DNA from: Betaproteobacteria bacterium
GTDB taxonomy: Bacteria; Pseudomonadota; Gammaproteobacteria; Burkholderiales; SG8-41
Length of the DNA stretch: 64,000 nt
Direction: 5' to 3'
NCBI GenBank assembly: GCA_016192825.1
Contig: JACPTK010000033.1
Coordinates: 100,686-164,685 of the forward strand
Positions 8,008 through 16,696 of the stretch are shown here, in pieces (positions within the stretch are counted from its first letter, which is position 1; every line of letters begins with the position of its first letter). The notes below the pieces were generated by a model. That model was not told where the DNA came from. It ran no database searches and worked only from the letters and a program-made list of their open reading frames with translations. The position numbers were made by a program, and so were the translations under genes.

Positions 8008-9414
8008 TCATCCCGCCGATCGCGCGTACGCCGGCGCCCGCGTCCGCTCGTCAGCCGCGCGGCCTTGCATCGCTCGCGCGAAGGTGGCCACATCGGGCGC
8101 TTGCGTGAACAGTCGCCCAAGCGCGAGCACGTGGCGGGCGCCCTCCTCTCCCAGCACGCGCCCGCTGCAATCCAGGAACTTGGCGACACGATCCTCCGCG
8201 CTCACGGGCCAGGCGGGCGAGCCCGGCGTTTTCTCGACCCGCAGGCGGAAGCGCCCGCGGCGGGTGGCGATCTCGACGTCGGTATGGCCGACGAGCCCGG
8301 AATAGACGCCATCGTCCTCGATGCGGTAGCGCCGGACCTTGCCGATCAGCTCCCGGATGCGCGGCCGCCTCACCATGTCGTCGGTGAACGTTTCGAGCGT
8401 GATGCGCCGATCGAGAAGCGCCGCGGCGACGACGTACTCGATGCTGAACTTCCCTTCGAGGCCCGTCGACGGATTCGAACTCAGCAGCGCCGTATCGGAC
8501 CCCGGCAGAAAGCCTATCGAGACGGATTCGACTTCCTCGGTTGCGATCTGATGCTCGCTCAGCAGCTGGAACAGCCCGCCGAGCGGACGGTGGTTGCAGT
8601 AGCAGCACGCCCATCGCTTCACGTAGATGCCCGGGTTCACAATCTCCCAGGGCGCCCCAAGCTGATCCAGCGCGCCCGCCAGGTCGGTCCCGTTCTCGCT
8701 GCCATAGGTCGCCACCACGCTGCGGTCGCCGTCGAAAATCGCCGTGTCGGCCGTAAAACCGCTGTGCGCCAGCGAGGCCGACATCACCGCGCAGCGCGCC
8801 GCGTGTCCTGCGTGCAGCGGTTTGGTCATCGTGCTGAAATTCCGGGTGAGTCCGCTCATCTGCGAGGCGGCGATGCCCCATGCGGTTTGCAGACCGCGCG
8901 TATCGAGTCCCAGCAGTCTCCCGGCCACGGCCGTGCAGGCGAAGATGCCTATCGTGGCGGTCGTGTGCCAGCCGCGCTGGAAGTGCGCGTTTCCCAGCGC
9001 CTTGCCGAGCTTGCCCGCCACTTCCAACCCCAGGACGTACGCGCCCGCCACGTCTCGCCCGGACGCCCCAGTCGCCTCGCCCACCGCCAGCGCGGTCGGC
9101 ACCATCGTGGCGCTCGGATGGCTGCGCAGGCTTGGCAGCGAATCATCGAAGTCGAGGGCATGGGCCGCGACGCCGTTTGCAAAAGCGGCTTCGGCCGCGG
9201 GCGCCCGCACCGCCGTCCCCCAAACGCTGGCGACGCCGTTCCCGCCGATTCCCTGCACCCAGCGCACGGCGAGCTGGCTCGCCGGTTCGCGCGTCCCCGC
9301 GAGCGCTACGCCGACGGTATCGAGAAAGGCGTCGGCCGCGCAGGACAGCAATTCGCGCGGGATCGATGCCGCGGGCGTATCGATGACGAATCCTGCAAGT
9401 CGCTCCGTGCGCAC
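8008..9414 (-). CDS. MmgE/PrpD family protein
   Basis: A 468-aa protein starting at GTG 9414, supported by AGGAGG four to five bases upstream. HALDFDD (residues 85-91) followed by SHPSA (His-Pro at 99-100), GWHTTATIGIF and TMTKPLHAGHAA are the best-kept family signatures in block 1 and match the Asp/His/Lys pattern known for cis-aconitate decarboxylase and PrpD. The C-terminal domain is complete (about residues 270-440), followed by a short Ala/Arg-rich tail. It is transcribed alone, convergent with the gene at 6477 and divergent from the Bug gene at 9704 across the second palindrome. Exact substrate not determinable. Confidence 0.92.
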   Translation of the reverse strand: MRTERLAGFVIDTPAASIPRELLSCAADAFLDTVGVALAGTREPASQLAVRWVQGIGGNGVASVWGTAVRAPAAEAAFANGVAAHALDFDDSLPSLRSHPSATMVPTALAVGEATGASGRDVAGAYVLGLEVAGKLGKALGNAHFQRGWHTTATIGIFACTAVAGRLLGLDTRGLQTAWGIAASQMSGLTRNFSTMTKPLHAGHAARCAVMSASLAHSGFTADTAIFDGDRSVVATYGSENGTDLAGALDQLGAPWEIVNPGIYVKRWACCYCNHRPLGGLFQLLSEHQIATEEVESVSIGFLPGSDTALLSSNPSTGLEGKFSIEYVVAAALLDRRITLETFTDDMVRRPRIRELIGKVRRYRIEDDGVYSGLVGHTDVEIATRRGRFRLRVEKTPGSPAWPVSAEDRVAKFLDCSGRVLGEEGARHVLALGRLFTQAPDVATFARAMQGRAADERTRAPAYARSAG

Positions 9415-9519
9415 GCGCCCTCCTGGGATCTGGCGACGCAGGCGTTCTCTTGGGCCAACCGGGCGGCACCGGATGCATCGCGGGTAACATCATACCCCCG
9501 TGCCGATCGGCGGCAGCGG

Positions 9520-9536
9520 GTTCCACTTGCCGGAAC
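9520..9536. promoter_or_regulatory. Putative IclR operator 2 (GTTCCACTTGCCGGAAC)
   Basis: A 17-bp palindrome with perfect GTTCC/GGAAC arms between the MmgE/PrpD gene at 8008 and the Bug gene at 9704. A leftward -10 (TATGAT, 9494-9489) lies 25 bases to the left, without a recognisable -35. A rightward promoter starts 13 bases to the right. Confidence 0.75.
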
Positions 9537-9549
9537 GAAGTCCAAAAAA

Positions 9550-9579
9550 TTGACGGCCCGCACCGAGTTTACGTAGAGT
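9550..9579 (+). promoter_or_regulatory. Rightward sigma70-type promoter for the Bug gene
   Basis: TTGACG (9550-9555), an 18-base spacer and TAGAGT (9574-9579), with GTCCAAA between operator and -35, as at 4792. The palindrome-to-(-10) distance is again 37 bases. A leader of roughly 120 bases precedes the start codon. Confidence 0.55.
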
Positions 9580-9703
9580 GAGCCTTGCGAGGTCACACAG
9601 GCCTGCGTCCACGGTGCCAATCCTATCGCTCCGGGCAGGGCTATACTTGCCCCTAACCCGACACCGCTGCGGTCGTCGGCTTACAAACCGAGGAGACATC
9701 AAT

Positions 9704-10693
9704 ATGAATCGTAGCCGTCATCGCCAGATCCGCGCCATCGCCCTGGCCTGTACCGCCCTGTTCGCGCTGGCACCAGCCGCCGGCGCCCAGTCCGCCGAGT
9801 ATCCGACCAAGCCGCTGCGCTTCATCGTGGGCTTCGCCGCCGGCGGCGGCACGGACATCACGGCGCGCGTCGTGGGGGACGCGCTGTCGAAACGAGTCGA
9901 TCAGTCGGTCATCGTGGACAATCGGCCATCCGCGGGCGGCGTGCTCGCGCGCAGGCTGGCCGCGGAAGCGAACCCGGACGGCTACACGCTGCTGATGCTC
10001 TCCGGCAGCCAGACCGCCGGCGCGGTGCTCGTCTACAAGGAGCCCATCGACATGCGCAAGACGTTTGCCGGGATCAGCCGGCTGACCTCCCAGCCGTATC
10101 TGCTGACCAATCATCCCAACTTTCCGGCGAAGAACGTCAAGGAGATCGTCAGCTACGCCAAAGCCAATCCGGGCAAGATGAACTACGGCTCGACGGGCGT
10201 GGGATCGATGGCGCATCTCGCGTCGGCACTGTTCGAGCACATTGCAAAGGTCCAGATGGTCCACGTGCCCTACAAGGGCGCGAGCCCCGGCCTGCTCGAT
10301 CTCCTGCGCGGCCAGATCCAGTTTCTGTTCGCCAGCGCGACCTCTTCCATGCCGCACGTGCGCGCCGGCCGCCTGAGGCTGGTCGCCCAGAGCAGCGGCG
10401 AGCGCTCGCCGCAGCTGCCGGACGTCCCCACCGTCGCTGAGGGCGGACTGCCCGGGTTCGACGTGACCGGCTGGTACGGCATCGCGGCGCCAACGGGCAC
10501 ACCGCAAGCGATCATCCAGAAGCTCAACCGGGAAATCGGCGAAGTGTTGAAGGATGCGGCCGTGAAGAAGAAGATGGCAGCCGACGGCGCGGATATGCGC
10601 CACAGCACGCCCGATCAGTTTCGAGCGCTGGTCGAGGAAGAAGCGCAGAGATGGATAAACCTCGTCAAGGCGACGGGGCTCAAGCTGAAATAG
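9704..10693 (+). CDS. Bug-family (TctC-like) periplasmic binding protein
   Basis: A 329-aa periplasmic solute receptor of the tripartite tricarboxylate transporter type (PF03401 family). The start at ATG 9704 is set by AGGAG eight bases upstream and by the signal peptide that then begins the protein: basic MNRSRHRQIR, a hydrophobic stretch, and a cleavage site near AGAQSAEYP. The mature N-terminus has the family motifs KPLRFIVGFAAGGGTD and VDNRPSAGG, and VPYKGASPG is found in the middle. These proteins bind small carboxylates, but no TctA/TctB membrane partner is encoded in the window. It is a single-gene unit divergent from an MmgE/PrpD gene and convergent with leuD, so its ligand is probably the substrate or inducer of the neighbouring enzymes. 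Confidence 0.93.
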   Translation: MNRSRHRQIRAIALACTALFALAPAAGAQSAEYPTKPLRFIVGFAAGGGTDITARVVGDALSKRVDQSVIVDNRPSAGGVLARRLAAEANPDGYTLLMLSGSQTAGAVLVYKEPIDMRKTFAGISRLTSQPYLLTNHPNFPAKNVKEIVSYAKANPGKMNYGSTGVGSMAHLASALFEHIAKVQMVHVPYKGASPGLLDLLRGQIQFLFASATSSMPHVRAGRLRLVAQSSGERSPQLPDVPTVAEGGLPGFDVTGWYGIAAPTGTPQAIIQKLNREIGEVLKDAAVKKKMAADGADMRHSTPDQFRALVEEEAQRWINLVKATGLKLK

Positions 10694-10756
10694 CGCTGCC
10701 GGTAACGCCCGACCATGCGGCGCCCGGTGCCCGCGTGGCTGCCGGGGGCGGGGCTC

Positions 10757-11383
10757 CTATTGACGCAGGGCGACAGGCCTGAGCCAGGGCACGCGCCGGT
10801 AATAGGCGCTCTCGAACGCGTCGATCGCCGCGGTGCGCTGCAGGGTCAACCCAATGTCATCGAGGCCGCGCAGCAGCTGCTCCTTGCGCGAGGGGTCGAT
10901 CTCGAAGCGGTGACGGGTCCCGTCGGGGGCGCGCACGGCCTGCCCGGGCAGGTCGATGGCAACCGTCGACCCGGGACTGGCTTGTATCTGCCCGGCAATG
11001 GCGGCGACGATGCTCTCGTCGAGCACGACGGGAAGCACGCCGTTCTGCATGCAGTTCTCCCGGAAGAAATCCGCATAGCCCGGCGCGATCACCGCGCGAA
11101 AACCCCGGTCCTGCAGCGCGTAGACGGCGCCCTCGCGGGCCGAGCCGCAGCCGAAGTTGCGTCCGCCGACGAGGATGCGGGCACTGCGGTATGGCGGCCG
11201 GTTCAACACGAAATCCGGCCGCTCCCGGCCTTCCGCGTCGAGCCGCTCGTCGTGGAACAGGAAGTTCCGGTAGCCGGCGGAAAGTGGCTTGCGCAGAAAA
11301 CGGTGCGGAATGATGCGGTCGGTATCGACGTCGGCGAAGTAATAGGGCGCCGCAACCGCCGTCAGCGAAACGAAAGGCTCCAT
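10757..11383 (-). CDS. leuD: LeuD-like hydro-lyase small subunit
   Basis: The 208-aa swivel-domain subunit of an isopropylmalate-isomerase-type enzyme. DVDTDRIIPHRFLRKP near residue 20 and GGRNFGCGSAREGAVYAL near residue 75 are typical of LeuD. The ATG at 11383 follows the LeuC stop by eight bases, so both subunits are made from one message. It is the last gene of the leftward operon MmgE/PrpD-LeuC-LeuD. Genuine 3-isopropylmalate dehydratase normally sits with leuB and leucine genes; none is here. A catabolic role on a C5-C6 hydroxydicarboxylate (for example a methylmalate-type acid) is therefore more likely than leucine synthesis, but this is inference. Confidence 0.9.
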   Translation of the reverse strand: MEPFVSLTAVAAPYYFADVDTDRIIPHRFLRKPLSAGYRNFLFHDERLDAEGRERPDFVLNRPPYRSARILVGGRNFGCGSAREGAVYALQDRGFRAVIAPGYADFFRENCMQNGVLPVVLDESIVAAIAGQIQASPGSTVAIDLPGQAVRAPDGTRHRFEIDPSRKEQLLRGLDDIGLTLQRTAAIDAFESAYYRRVPWLRPVALRQ

Positions 11384-11391
11384 GGCGGCGC

Positions 11392-12801
11392 CTACAGGAA
11401 ATCCCGAACGTCGGCCAGGCGGCCGCTGACGGCGGCGGCGGCGGCCATCGCCGGGCTCACGATGTGGGTGCGCGAACCTCTTCCCTGCCGGCCCTCGAAG
11501 TTGCGATTCGAGGTCGACGCCGACCGCTCGCCGGGCGCCAGGCGGTCGCCGTTCGCGCTGACGCACATCGAGCAGCCCGGATCCCGCCACTCGAATCCCG
11601 CTCTCAGGAACACCTCGTGCAGCCCCTCCTCCTCGGCGCGCCGCTTCACGGTCATCGAGCCGGGAACCACCATCGCCGGCACCCGCGCCTTGCGGCCGCG
11701 CGCGACTTTCGCCGCCGCGCGCAGGTCCTCCAGGCGCGCGTTCGTGCATGATCCGATGAACACGCGATCGACCTGAATATCCGCGATCGGCATGCCCGGC
11801 GTGAGTCCCATGTAGGCGAGCGCCTTTTCCGCGCGGCCGCGGCGCCCCGGATCGGCGAACGACCCCGGGTCGGGAATGCGCCCGCCCACCGGACCCGCCT
11901 CGTCGAGGCTCGTGCCCCAGGTTGCCATCGGCTCGATGGCGTCCCCCTGCAACCTCGCCTCGCGCGGAAACTGGGCGCCCTCGTCGGTCAGCAGCGAGCG
12001 CCAGAACTTTTCCGCCTGCGCCCATTCATCCGCCTGGGGCGCGAGCTCGCGGCCGCGAAGGTGTTCGAACGTCTTCCCATCCGGCGCCACCATCCCCATG
12101 CGCGCGCCCGCCTCGATCGACATGTTGCACAGGGTCATGCGGCCTTCCATGGACAGGCCCCGGATCGCGCTGCCGGCGTACTCCAGCGCGAACCCCACGC
12201 CCCCGCCCACCCCGATCCTGGCGATGATCGCCAGGATCACATCCTTGGCGGATACGCCCCCGCCCAGCGTCCCGTCCACCCAGACGCGCATCGGCTTCGG
12301 CTTGCGCAGCCAGATGGTCTGCGTCGCGAGCACGTGCTTCACCTGCGAGGCGCCCAGCCCGAAGCCGCAGGCGCCGAAGGCGCCGTTGGTCGAAGTGTGG
12401 GAATCCGCGCCGGTGATGATCATGCCCGGCTGCGGCATGCCCAGCTCGGCCGGCACGACGTGCATGATCCCCTGTTGCGGGTGCGTCAATCCGTAGTGCC
12501 GCGTGATGCCGGCCCACGCCGTGTTGACCGCAAGCTGCTCGATCATGACCCGGGCCTCGGGATCAGCCACGCTGTCGATGCCGCGGTCGCGGCCGGTCGT
12601 CGGCGCATAGTGGTCGGCCATGGCGAGCGTCTTGTCGGGATGGCGCACGCCCCGGCCTTCCTGCCGCAAGCCGTTGAACGCGTAGAACGGGCCCTCGCTG
12701 ACGACGTTGTAGTCGACGTACATGAGCTGCTCGCCGTCCTCGCGCTCGCCCACGACGTGCATGTCCCAGATCTTGTCGAACATCGTCATCGCGGCGCACA
12801 T
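11392..12801 (-). CDS. leuC: LeuC-like hydro-lyase large subunit
   Basis: A 469-aa aconitase-superfamily large subunit. The three [4Fe-4S] ligands are visible as Cys352 (FIGSCTNARLED), Cys410 and Cys413 (GCSMC). GADSHTSTNGAFGACGFGLG (131-150) is the substrate/cluster loop of LeuC, and HYAPTTGRDRGI is present at the N-terminus. Length is normal for LeuC. The start at ATG 12801 has GGAG eight bases upstream; a second Met lies four codons on. The operon order is MmgE/PrpD (12856), this gene, then LeuD. Dehydration/rehydration of a 2- or 3-hydroxy dicarboxylate is the family reaction; the MmgE/PrpD partner suggests a non-leucine substrate. Confidence 0.92.
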   Translation of the reverse strand: MCAAMTMFDKIWDMHVVGEREDGEQLMYVDYNVVSEGPFYAFNGLRQEGRGVRHPDKTLAMADHYAPTTGRDRGIDSVADPEARVMIEQLAVNTAWAGITRHYGLTHPQQGIMHVVPAELGMPQPGMIITGADSHTSTNGAFGACGFGLGASQVKHVLATQTIWLRKPKPMRVWVDGTLGGGVSAKDVILAIIARIGVGGGVGFALEYAGSAIRGLSMEGRMTLCNMSIEAGARMGMVAPDGKTFEHLRGRELAPQADEWAQAEKFWRSLLTDEGAQFPREARLQGDAIEPMATWGTSLDEAGPVGGRIPDPGSFADPGRRGRAEKALAYMGLTPGMPIADIQVDRVFIGSCTNARLEDLRAAAKVARGRKARVPAMVVPGSMTVKRRAEEEGLHEVFLRAGFEWRDPGCSMCVSANGDRLAPGERSASTSNRNFEGRQGRGSRTHIVSPAMAAAAAVSGRLADVRDFL

Positions 12802-12855
12802 GTCGGCGACTCCCGGAGCGGGTTGGAGACGGAACGAGCCTGCGGTTTGTGTCCG

Positions 12856-14247
12856 CTACGTCCGCGCGCCGGCGCGCAGCGCCTGCGACAGCTTCCGCAC
12901 GGAATCCAGCTTGTCGATGCGCTCGACGATCGACAGCACCTCGGCGATCGCGTCACGGCTGACCGCGGCCTCCGCCAGGCACCGGAACTTTTCCCTCGCC
13001 TCGTCCTCGGTGCAAGGATCCGCGGGCGTTCCGTGGGCGTCCAGCAGCTTCGTCTCGACCGTGCGGCCGTCCTTGAGCTTTACCTCCGCGCGCGTGGCAT
13101 AACGGGGATAGAGCGCCTCCATTTCGGGATCCGGGTACAGCTCCACCCGGCGCGCCAGGTCGCAAACCACGTTGTCGTCCAACGCCTCCGTCGCGTAATG
13201 CCGCGGGTCTCGCGGATCGCGCGTGAGCGCCACGGCGGCCGTAAACGGCATGCTGTATTGCGCCGCCATCGTTTCCTTGGGCGCGACCGCTCCATTGAGC
13301 GCGATCGCGCGCTTGTTGGTGCCGACCCGCACGCTCTTGATATCGGCCGGCTGGAACTTGTGCTCGACCCGCAGGGCATCCAGCGCCTGGGCGGTCGTGT
13401 GTAGCACGCCGCAACACGGGAAAACCTTGGTCCAAACGCGGCTCACCACGTATTCCTTCCCGAGGTTCCGGTCCAGCGCCTCGGGGCGTGCCTGGTCGCC
13501 GCCAAACACCTCGAGCAACCCGAAGCGGCCATCCAGCGCCGCGAGCGGCGCCGTGAAGCCCTTGCGCGCAAGCGCGCAGGCGAGCACACCGGATTCGGCC
13601 GCCCGCCCGGCATGCATACGCTTGATCATGCCGCCGCTGCCCTGCGTGAAGCTCTTGATTCCGGCGGCATTCGAGCAGGTGATTCCGACGGCACGCATCA
13701 CCTGGTCGAACGGCAGTCCCTGCGTCACCCCGCTCGCGACGGCTGCGCCGATCGGGCCCGCCACCCCGGTAATATGAAAGCCCCAGCCGGCTTCCCCGAT
13801 GGCGCGCCCGACCCGCGCCATCGCCTCGTAACCGGCGATGAGGCCCAGGAGCAGCCTCTCGCCGGACGCGTTGTGCTGCTCCGCCGTCGCAAGCGCAGCG
13901 GGAATGACGACCGCGCCGGGATGCACATGCGCGCCAGGGGCAATGTCGTCGAGCTCGATCCCGTGCGTCGCCGTGCCGTTCACCAGCGCCGCCCGGGCCG
14001 GCGCGACCGGCTTGGCGTGGGCATAGATCGTTGCCGCCCCACTCGATCCTTCGTCGTAGACCACGTCGGCGATGATCTTGCCCCATGGCATGACCGCGCC
14101 GTACAGGCCGCAACCCAGGCCGTCGAGCAGCCGGATCCGGGCCTCCCGGATCACGTCCTGGGGCAGCTGGTCCAGACGCAGCGACAGCAGAAACTCGACC
14201 ATGCGGCTGGACCGGCTGGTCACGGCAGCGGGGGCGGCATCGTTCAT
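12856..14247 (-). CDS. MmgE/PrpD family protein
   Basis: A 463-aa protein from ATG 14247, selected because a strong GGAGGA lies seven bases upstream; the open frame continues 189 bases further but without family homology. Signatures are RLLDGLGCGLYGAV, GIELDDIAPGAHVHPGA (acidic pair and His-Pro), GFHITGVAGPIG and MIKRMHAGRAAESG. The C-terminal domain is complete and ends in LSQALRAGART. It heads the leftward operon with leuCD and is divergent from an SDR gene across the third palindrome. Coupling of an MmgE/PrpD enzyme to a two-subunit hydro-lyase suggests successive dehydration/hydration or epimerisation steps on one hydroxy polycarboxylate. Confidence 0.92.
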   Translation of the reverse strand: MNDAAPAAVTSRSSRMVEFLLSLRLDQLPQDVIREARIRLLDGLGCGLYGAVMPWGKIIADVVYDEGSSGAATIYAHAKPVAPARAALVNGTATHGIELDDIAPGAHVHPGAVVIPAALATAEQHNASGERLLLGLIAGYEAMARVGRAIGEAGWGFHITGVAGPIGAAVASGVTQGLPFDQVMRAVGITCSNAAGIKSFTQGSGGMIKRMHAGRAAESGVLACALARKGFTAPLAALDGRFGLLEVFGGDQARPEALDRNLGKEYVVSRVWTKVFPCCGVLHTTAQALDALRVEHKFQPADIKSVRVGTNKRAIALNGAVAPKETMAAQYSMPFTAAVALTRDPRDPRHYATEALDDNVVCDLARRVELYPDPEMEALYPRYATRAEVKLKDGRTVETKLLDAHGTPADPCTEDEAREKFRCLAEAAVSRDAIAEVLSIVERIDKLDSVRKLSQALRAGART

Positions 14248-14319
14248 GATCTGTCCTCCGACGGGTGTCACGTTGACCGTCGCATGGATGATAACACCGC
14301 AAACCGGCCGAAAACCCCG

Positions 14320-14336
14320 GTTCCGTGCAACGGAAC
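14320..14336. promoter_or_regulatory. Putative IclR operator 3 (GTTCCGTGCAACGGAAC)
   Basis: The most symmetric of the five palindromes, extending to GGTTCCG/CGGAACC. A leftward -10 (TATCAT, 14293-14288) lies 26 bases to the left for the MmgE/PrpD-leuCD operon. To the right is a GAAACAG-n-GCGTTGAC segment also found after operator 5. Confidence 0.8.
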
Positions 14337-14361
14337 CAGCACTGTTCACCGAAACAGCGCG

Positions 14362-14391
14362 TTGACAACACGCATTCGCGAAGGGTAAAAC
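14362..14391 (+). promoter_or_regulatory. Rightward promoter for the SDR-MmgE/PrpD operon
   Basis: TTGACA (14362-14367), an 18-base spacer and TAAAAC (14386-14391). The -35 starts 25 bases after the palindrome, the same distance as in the iclR region. Confidence 0.5.
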
Positions 14392-14434
14392 CCGATCGAG
14401 GCGCGCGACGCCGGGGTCGCGCGCGCAGCACAAC

Positions 14435-15187
14435 ATGGAACTTCACCTGCACGGAAAAACAGCCCTTGTAACAGGTGCCAGCGCGGGCATCGGCCGGGCA
14501 ATCGCCAAGGCGCTCGGCGCGGAAGGCGTCACGATCTGCATCACGGCGCGCCGCCGTCCCCTGCTTGACGAGCTTGCCTCCGAGATCGTCGCCGGCGGCG
14601 GGGCCCGGCCGCACATTTCGGTTGTTGACATCATGGAGAACGACGCGCCGCAGCGGCTGGCCCGCGACGCGGTCGCGGGACTGGGCCACATCGACATTCT
14701 GGTCAATTGCGCCGGCGGCAGCCGGCCGCTGCCCATCGATGCGCCGGACGAGAGGTGGCACGAGGCGATGACCCTCAATTTCACGCGCGTGCGCCAGGTC
14801 ACCCATGCGCTGCTGCCCCAGATGATCGAGCGGAAATGGGGCCGCATCATCAACATCACCGGCAAACAGGAACAGGTGAGGCTGAACGCGGCGTACTCCG
14901 CGAAGGCCGGGGTGCACGCCTGGGCCAAGGGCCTGTCGAAGGAAGTCGGCAAGTTCGGCATTACCGTGAACAGCATTCCGCCGGGTCGCATCATCAGCGA
15001 ACAGATCCTGCGCAACAATCCGGAGCCGGTACGGCGGGAATTTGCCGCGCAGCACATACCCGTCGGCCGATTCGGCGAGCCAGAGGAACTGGCGTGCCTA
15101 GCCGTGTTCCTCGCCTCGCCGATCGCCGGGTATATCAGCGGCACCGTGATACCGGTGGACGGCGGGCTCAGACGCTATACGTTTTGA
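14435..15187 (+). CDS. SDR family oxidoreductase with YxxK spacing
   Basis: A 250-aa short-chain dehydrogenase. TGASAGIG at residues 14-21 binds the cofactor, and TARRRP after beta-2 suggests NADP(H). In the active-site helix the sequence is NAAYSAKAGVHAW, so Tyr and Lys are separated by two residues instead of the usual three. The region IPPGRIISEQIL and the C-terminal SGTVIPVDGGLRR are normal. Related SDRs also seem to vary at this place, so the enzyme may form an atypical subfamily. It is the first gene of a rightward operon with the MmgE/PrpD gene at 15212 (24-bp gap) and divergent from another MmgE/PrpD gene. Substrate unknown. Confidence 0.9.
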   Translation: MELHLHGKTALVTGASAGIGRAIAKALGAEGVTICITARRRPLLDELASEIVAGGGARPHISVVDIMENDAPQRLARDAVAGLGHIDILVNCAGGSRPLPIDAPDERWHEAMTLNFTRVRQVTHALLPQMIERKWGRIINITGKQEQVRLNAAYSAKAGVHAWAKGLSKEVGKFGITVNSIPPGRIISEQILRNNPEPVRREFAAQHIPVGRFGEPEELACLAVFLASPIAGYISGTVIPVDGGLRRYTF

Positions 15188-15211
15188 TCATCGCACGGCG
15201 TGGAGAAATTC

Positions 15212-16696
15212 ATGACCACTGCAACCGTCCCGACTCCAACCTCCTCATCCGCCGCCGCAGTCCAGGTGGCCGTCACCGCGCGGCTCGCGGAATGGATTTC
15301 GGGCCTGAGGCGGACCGACATACCGGATAACGCATGGGCGCACGCGAAGCTGTGCCTTCTGGACGCGCTGGGGTGCGGCCTGTTCGGCTCCCGCCAGCCC
15401 TGGGGCCGCATCAGCGCCGATGCCGCCCAGGATCTGAGCCCCGCCGGCCGGGCGTCGCTTTGGGGCCGCGACGCCCGTTGCGGGGTCGATGCCGCGGCCA
15501 TGGCAAACGGCACCGCGACGCACGGTTTTGAACTCGACGACATTCATCTGCGCGCGAGCATGCACCCCGGCGCGGTCACGATACCCGCGGCGTTTGCGCT
15601 GGCCGAAGCCTGTGGGAAGTCGCCGGCGGAATTCCTGACGGCGGTCGTCGCCGGATACGAGATTGGTTTACGCATCGGAATCGCCGTCGGCCTGGGTCAT
15701 GGCTTGCGCGGTCATCACACGACCGGTACGGTCGGCACCCTGGCGGCGGCGGCCGCCGCCGCCAATCTGCTCGGCCTCGGCGCCGATGCGACGGCCGACG
15801 CGCTCGGGATCGCGGCAACCCAGGCCGCCGGGCTCCACGGCGCGCGCATGGGCGCGATGAGCAAGCGCTTTCATGCCGGTCGCGCCGCGCAAAGCGGCGT
15901 CCTCGCCGCCGCGCTCGCGAAGCGCGGTTTCACCGGCAGCCGCACCGCGCTCGAGCAGCCGTTCGGCGGTTTCTTCAGCACGCTTTGCGATGCGGTCGAC
16001 GTGCCGGCGACGCATGCCGAACTCGGCGAGCGGTGGGAAATCCGGGAAGTCGGATTCAAGGCCTACGCTTCCTGCGGCAGTACACACACGACCGTGGATG
16101 CGATCGATGCGCTGATGAAACAGGGCATCACGGCGCGCGATCTCAGGGAGCTTCGCATCCATATGTCGAAAAAAGCCGTCAGCAACGTCGGCTGGAAGTA
16201 CGTCCCTGCGGGGGTCGTAGCCGCGCAGATGAACTGCTATTACACCTCTGCCGTGAAGCTGCTTGACGACGAGGTCTTCGTCGACCAGTTCGCGGAATCT
16301 CGGCTCGCCGATCCACGCGTCATGGCCCTGATCGAGCGCATACGGATCGCGCACGAGCCCGCCTTCGACGCCGGCGGCGCCGCGACCCGCCATGCGGTCC
16401 GCGTCGAAGCCGAGCTCAATGACGGCACGGTGAAAACGGTGAACGTCGAGCAGCGCCGGGGCAGCACCCGCTTCCCCCTTACGCGGGACGACATCGTTCG
16501 GAAGTTCAGGGGCCTGGGGAAGGTCGCGTTGCCCGCCCAGTCGATCGAAAGAATCCTCGAGCTGGTGGATGGCATCGACGATATGCGGGAAATGCAGCCG
16601 CTGGCGGCCCTCATGCGCTCGACCCCGATGACGCGTGGTGAAAGGCGATCGGCTATCTCCGCTGAAGCTCGCGGTCACGGGCAAGCCGCGCCTTGA
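15212..16696 (+). CDS. MmgE/PrpD family protein
   Basis: A 494-aa protein from ATG 15212, with GGAG six bases upstream; a GTG four codons earlier overlaps that ribosome site and is less likely. The core signatures are all kept: CLLDALGCGLFGS, GFELDDIHLRASMHPGA, GHHTTGTVGTLAAAA and MSKRFHAGRAAQSG. QPFGGFFSTL links it to the subfamily of the proteins at 1 and 6477. The C-terminus has an extra Arg/Ala-rich tail that runs 44 bp into the 3' end of the convergent leuD-like gene. It follows the SDR gene in one operon under the divergent palindrome-containing promoter at 14.3 kb. Confidence 0.92.
   Translation: MTTATVPTPTSSSAAAVQVAVTARLAEWISGLRRTDIPDNAWAHAKLCLLDALGCGLFGSRQPWGRISADAAQDLSPAGRASLWGRDARCGVDAAAMANGTATHGFELDDIHLRASMHPGAVTIPAAFALAEACGKSPAEFLTAVVAGYEIGLRIGIAVGLGHGLRGHHTTGTVGTLAAAAAAANLLGLGADATADALGIAATQAAGLHGARMGAMSKRFHAGRAAQSGVLAAALAKRGFTGSRTALEQPFGGFFSTLCDAVDVPATHAELGERWEIREVGFKAYASCGSTHTTVDAIDALMKQGITARDLRELRIHMSKKAVSNVGWKYVPAGVVAAQMNCYYTSAVKLLDDEVFVDQFAESRLADPRVMALIERIRIAHEPAFDAGGAATRHAVRVEAELNDGTVKTVNVEQRRGSTRFPLTRDDIVRKFRGLGKVALPAQSIERILELVDGIDDMREMQPLAALMRSTPMTRGERRSAISAEARGHGQAAP

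Noticed and set aside
10757..12801. LeuCD taken as the leucine-biosynthesis enzyme
   Set aside because: No leuA or leuB nearby and a second LeuCD-like pair in the same regulon; a catabolic role fits the context better, though leucine synthesis is not disproved.
12953..15055. 700-codon minus-strand open frame crossing two genes
   Set aside because: It runs across the divergent promoter region and is out of frame with the MmgE/PrpD gene; composition is Arg/Gly-rich without any motif.
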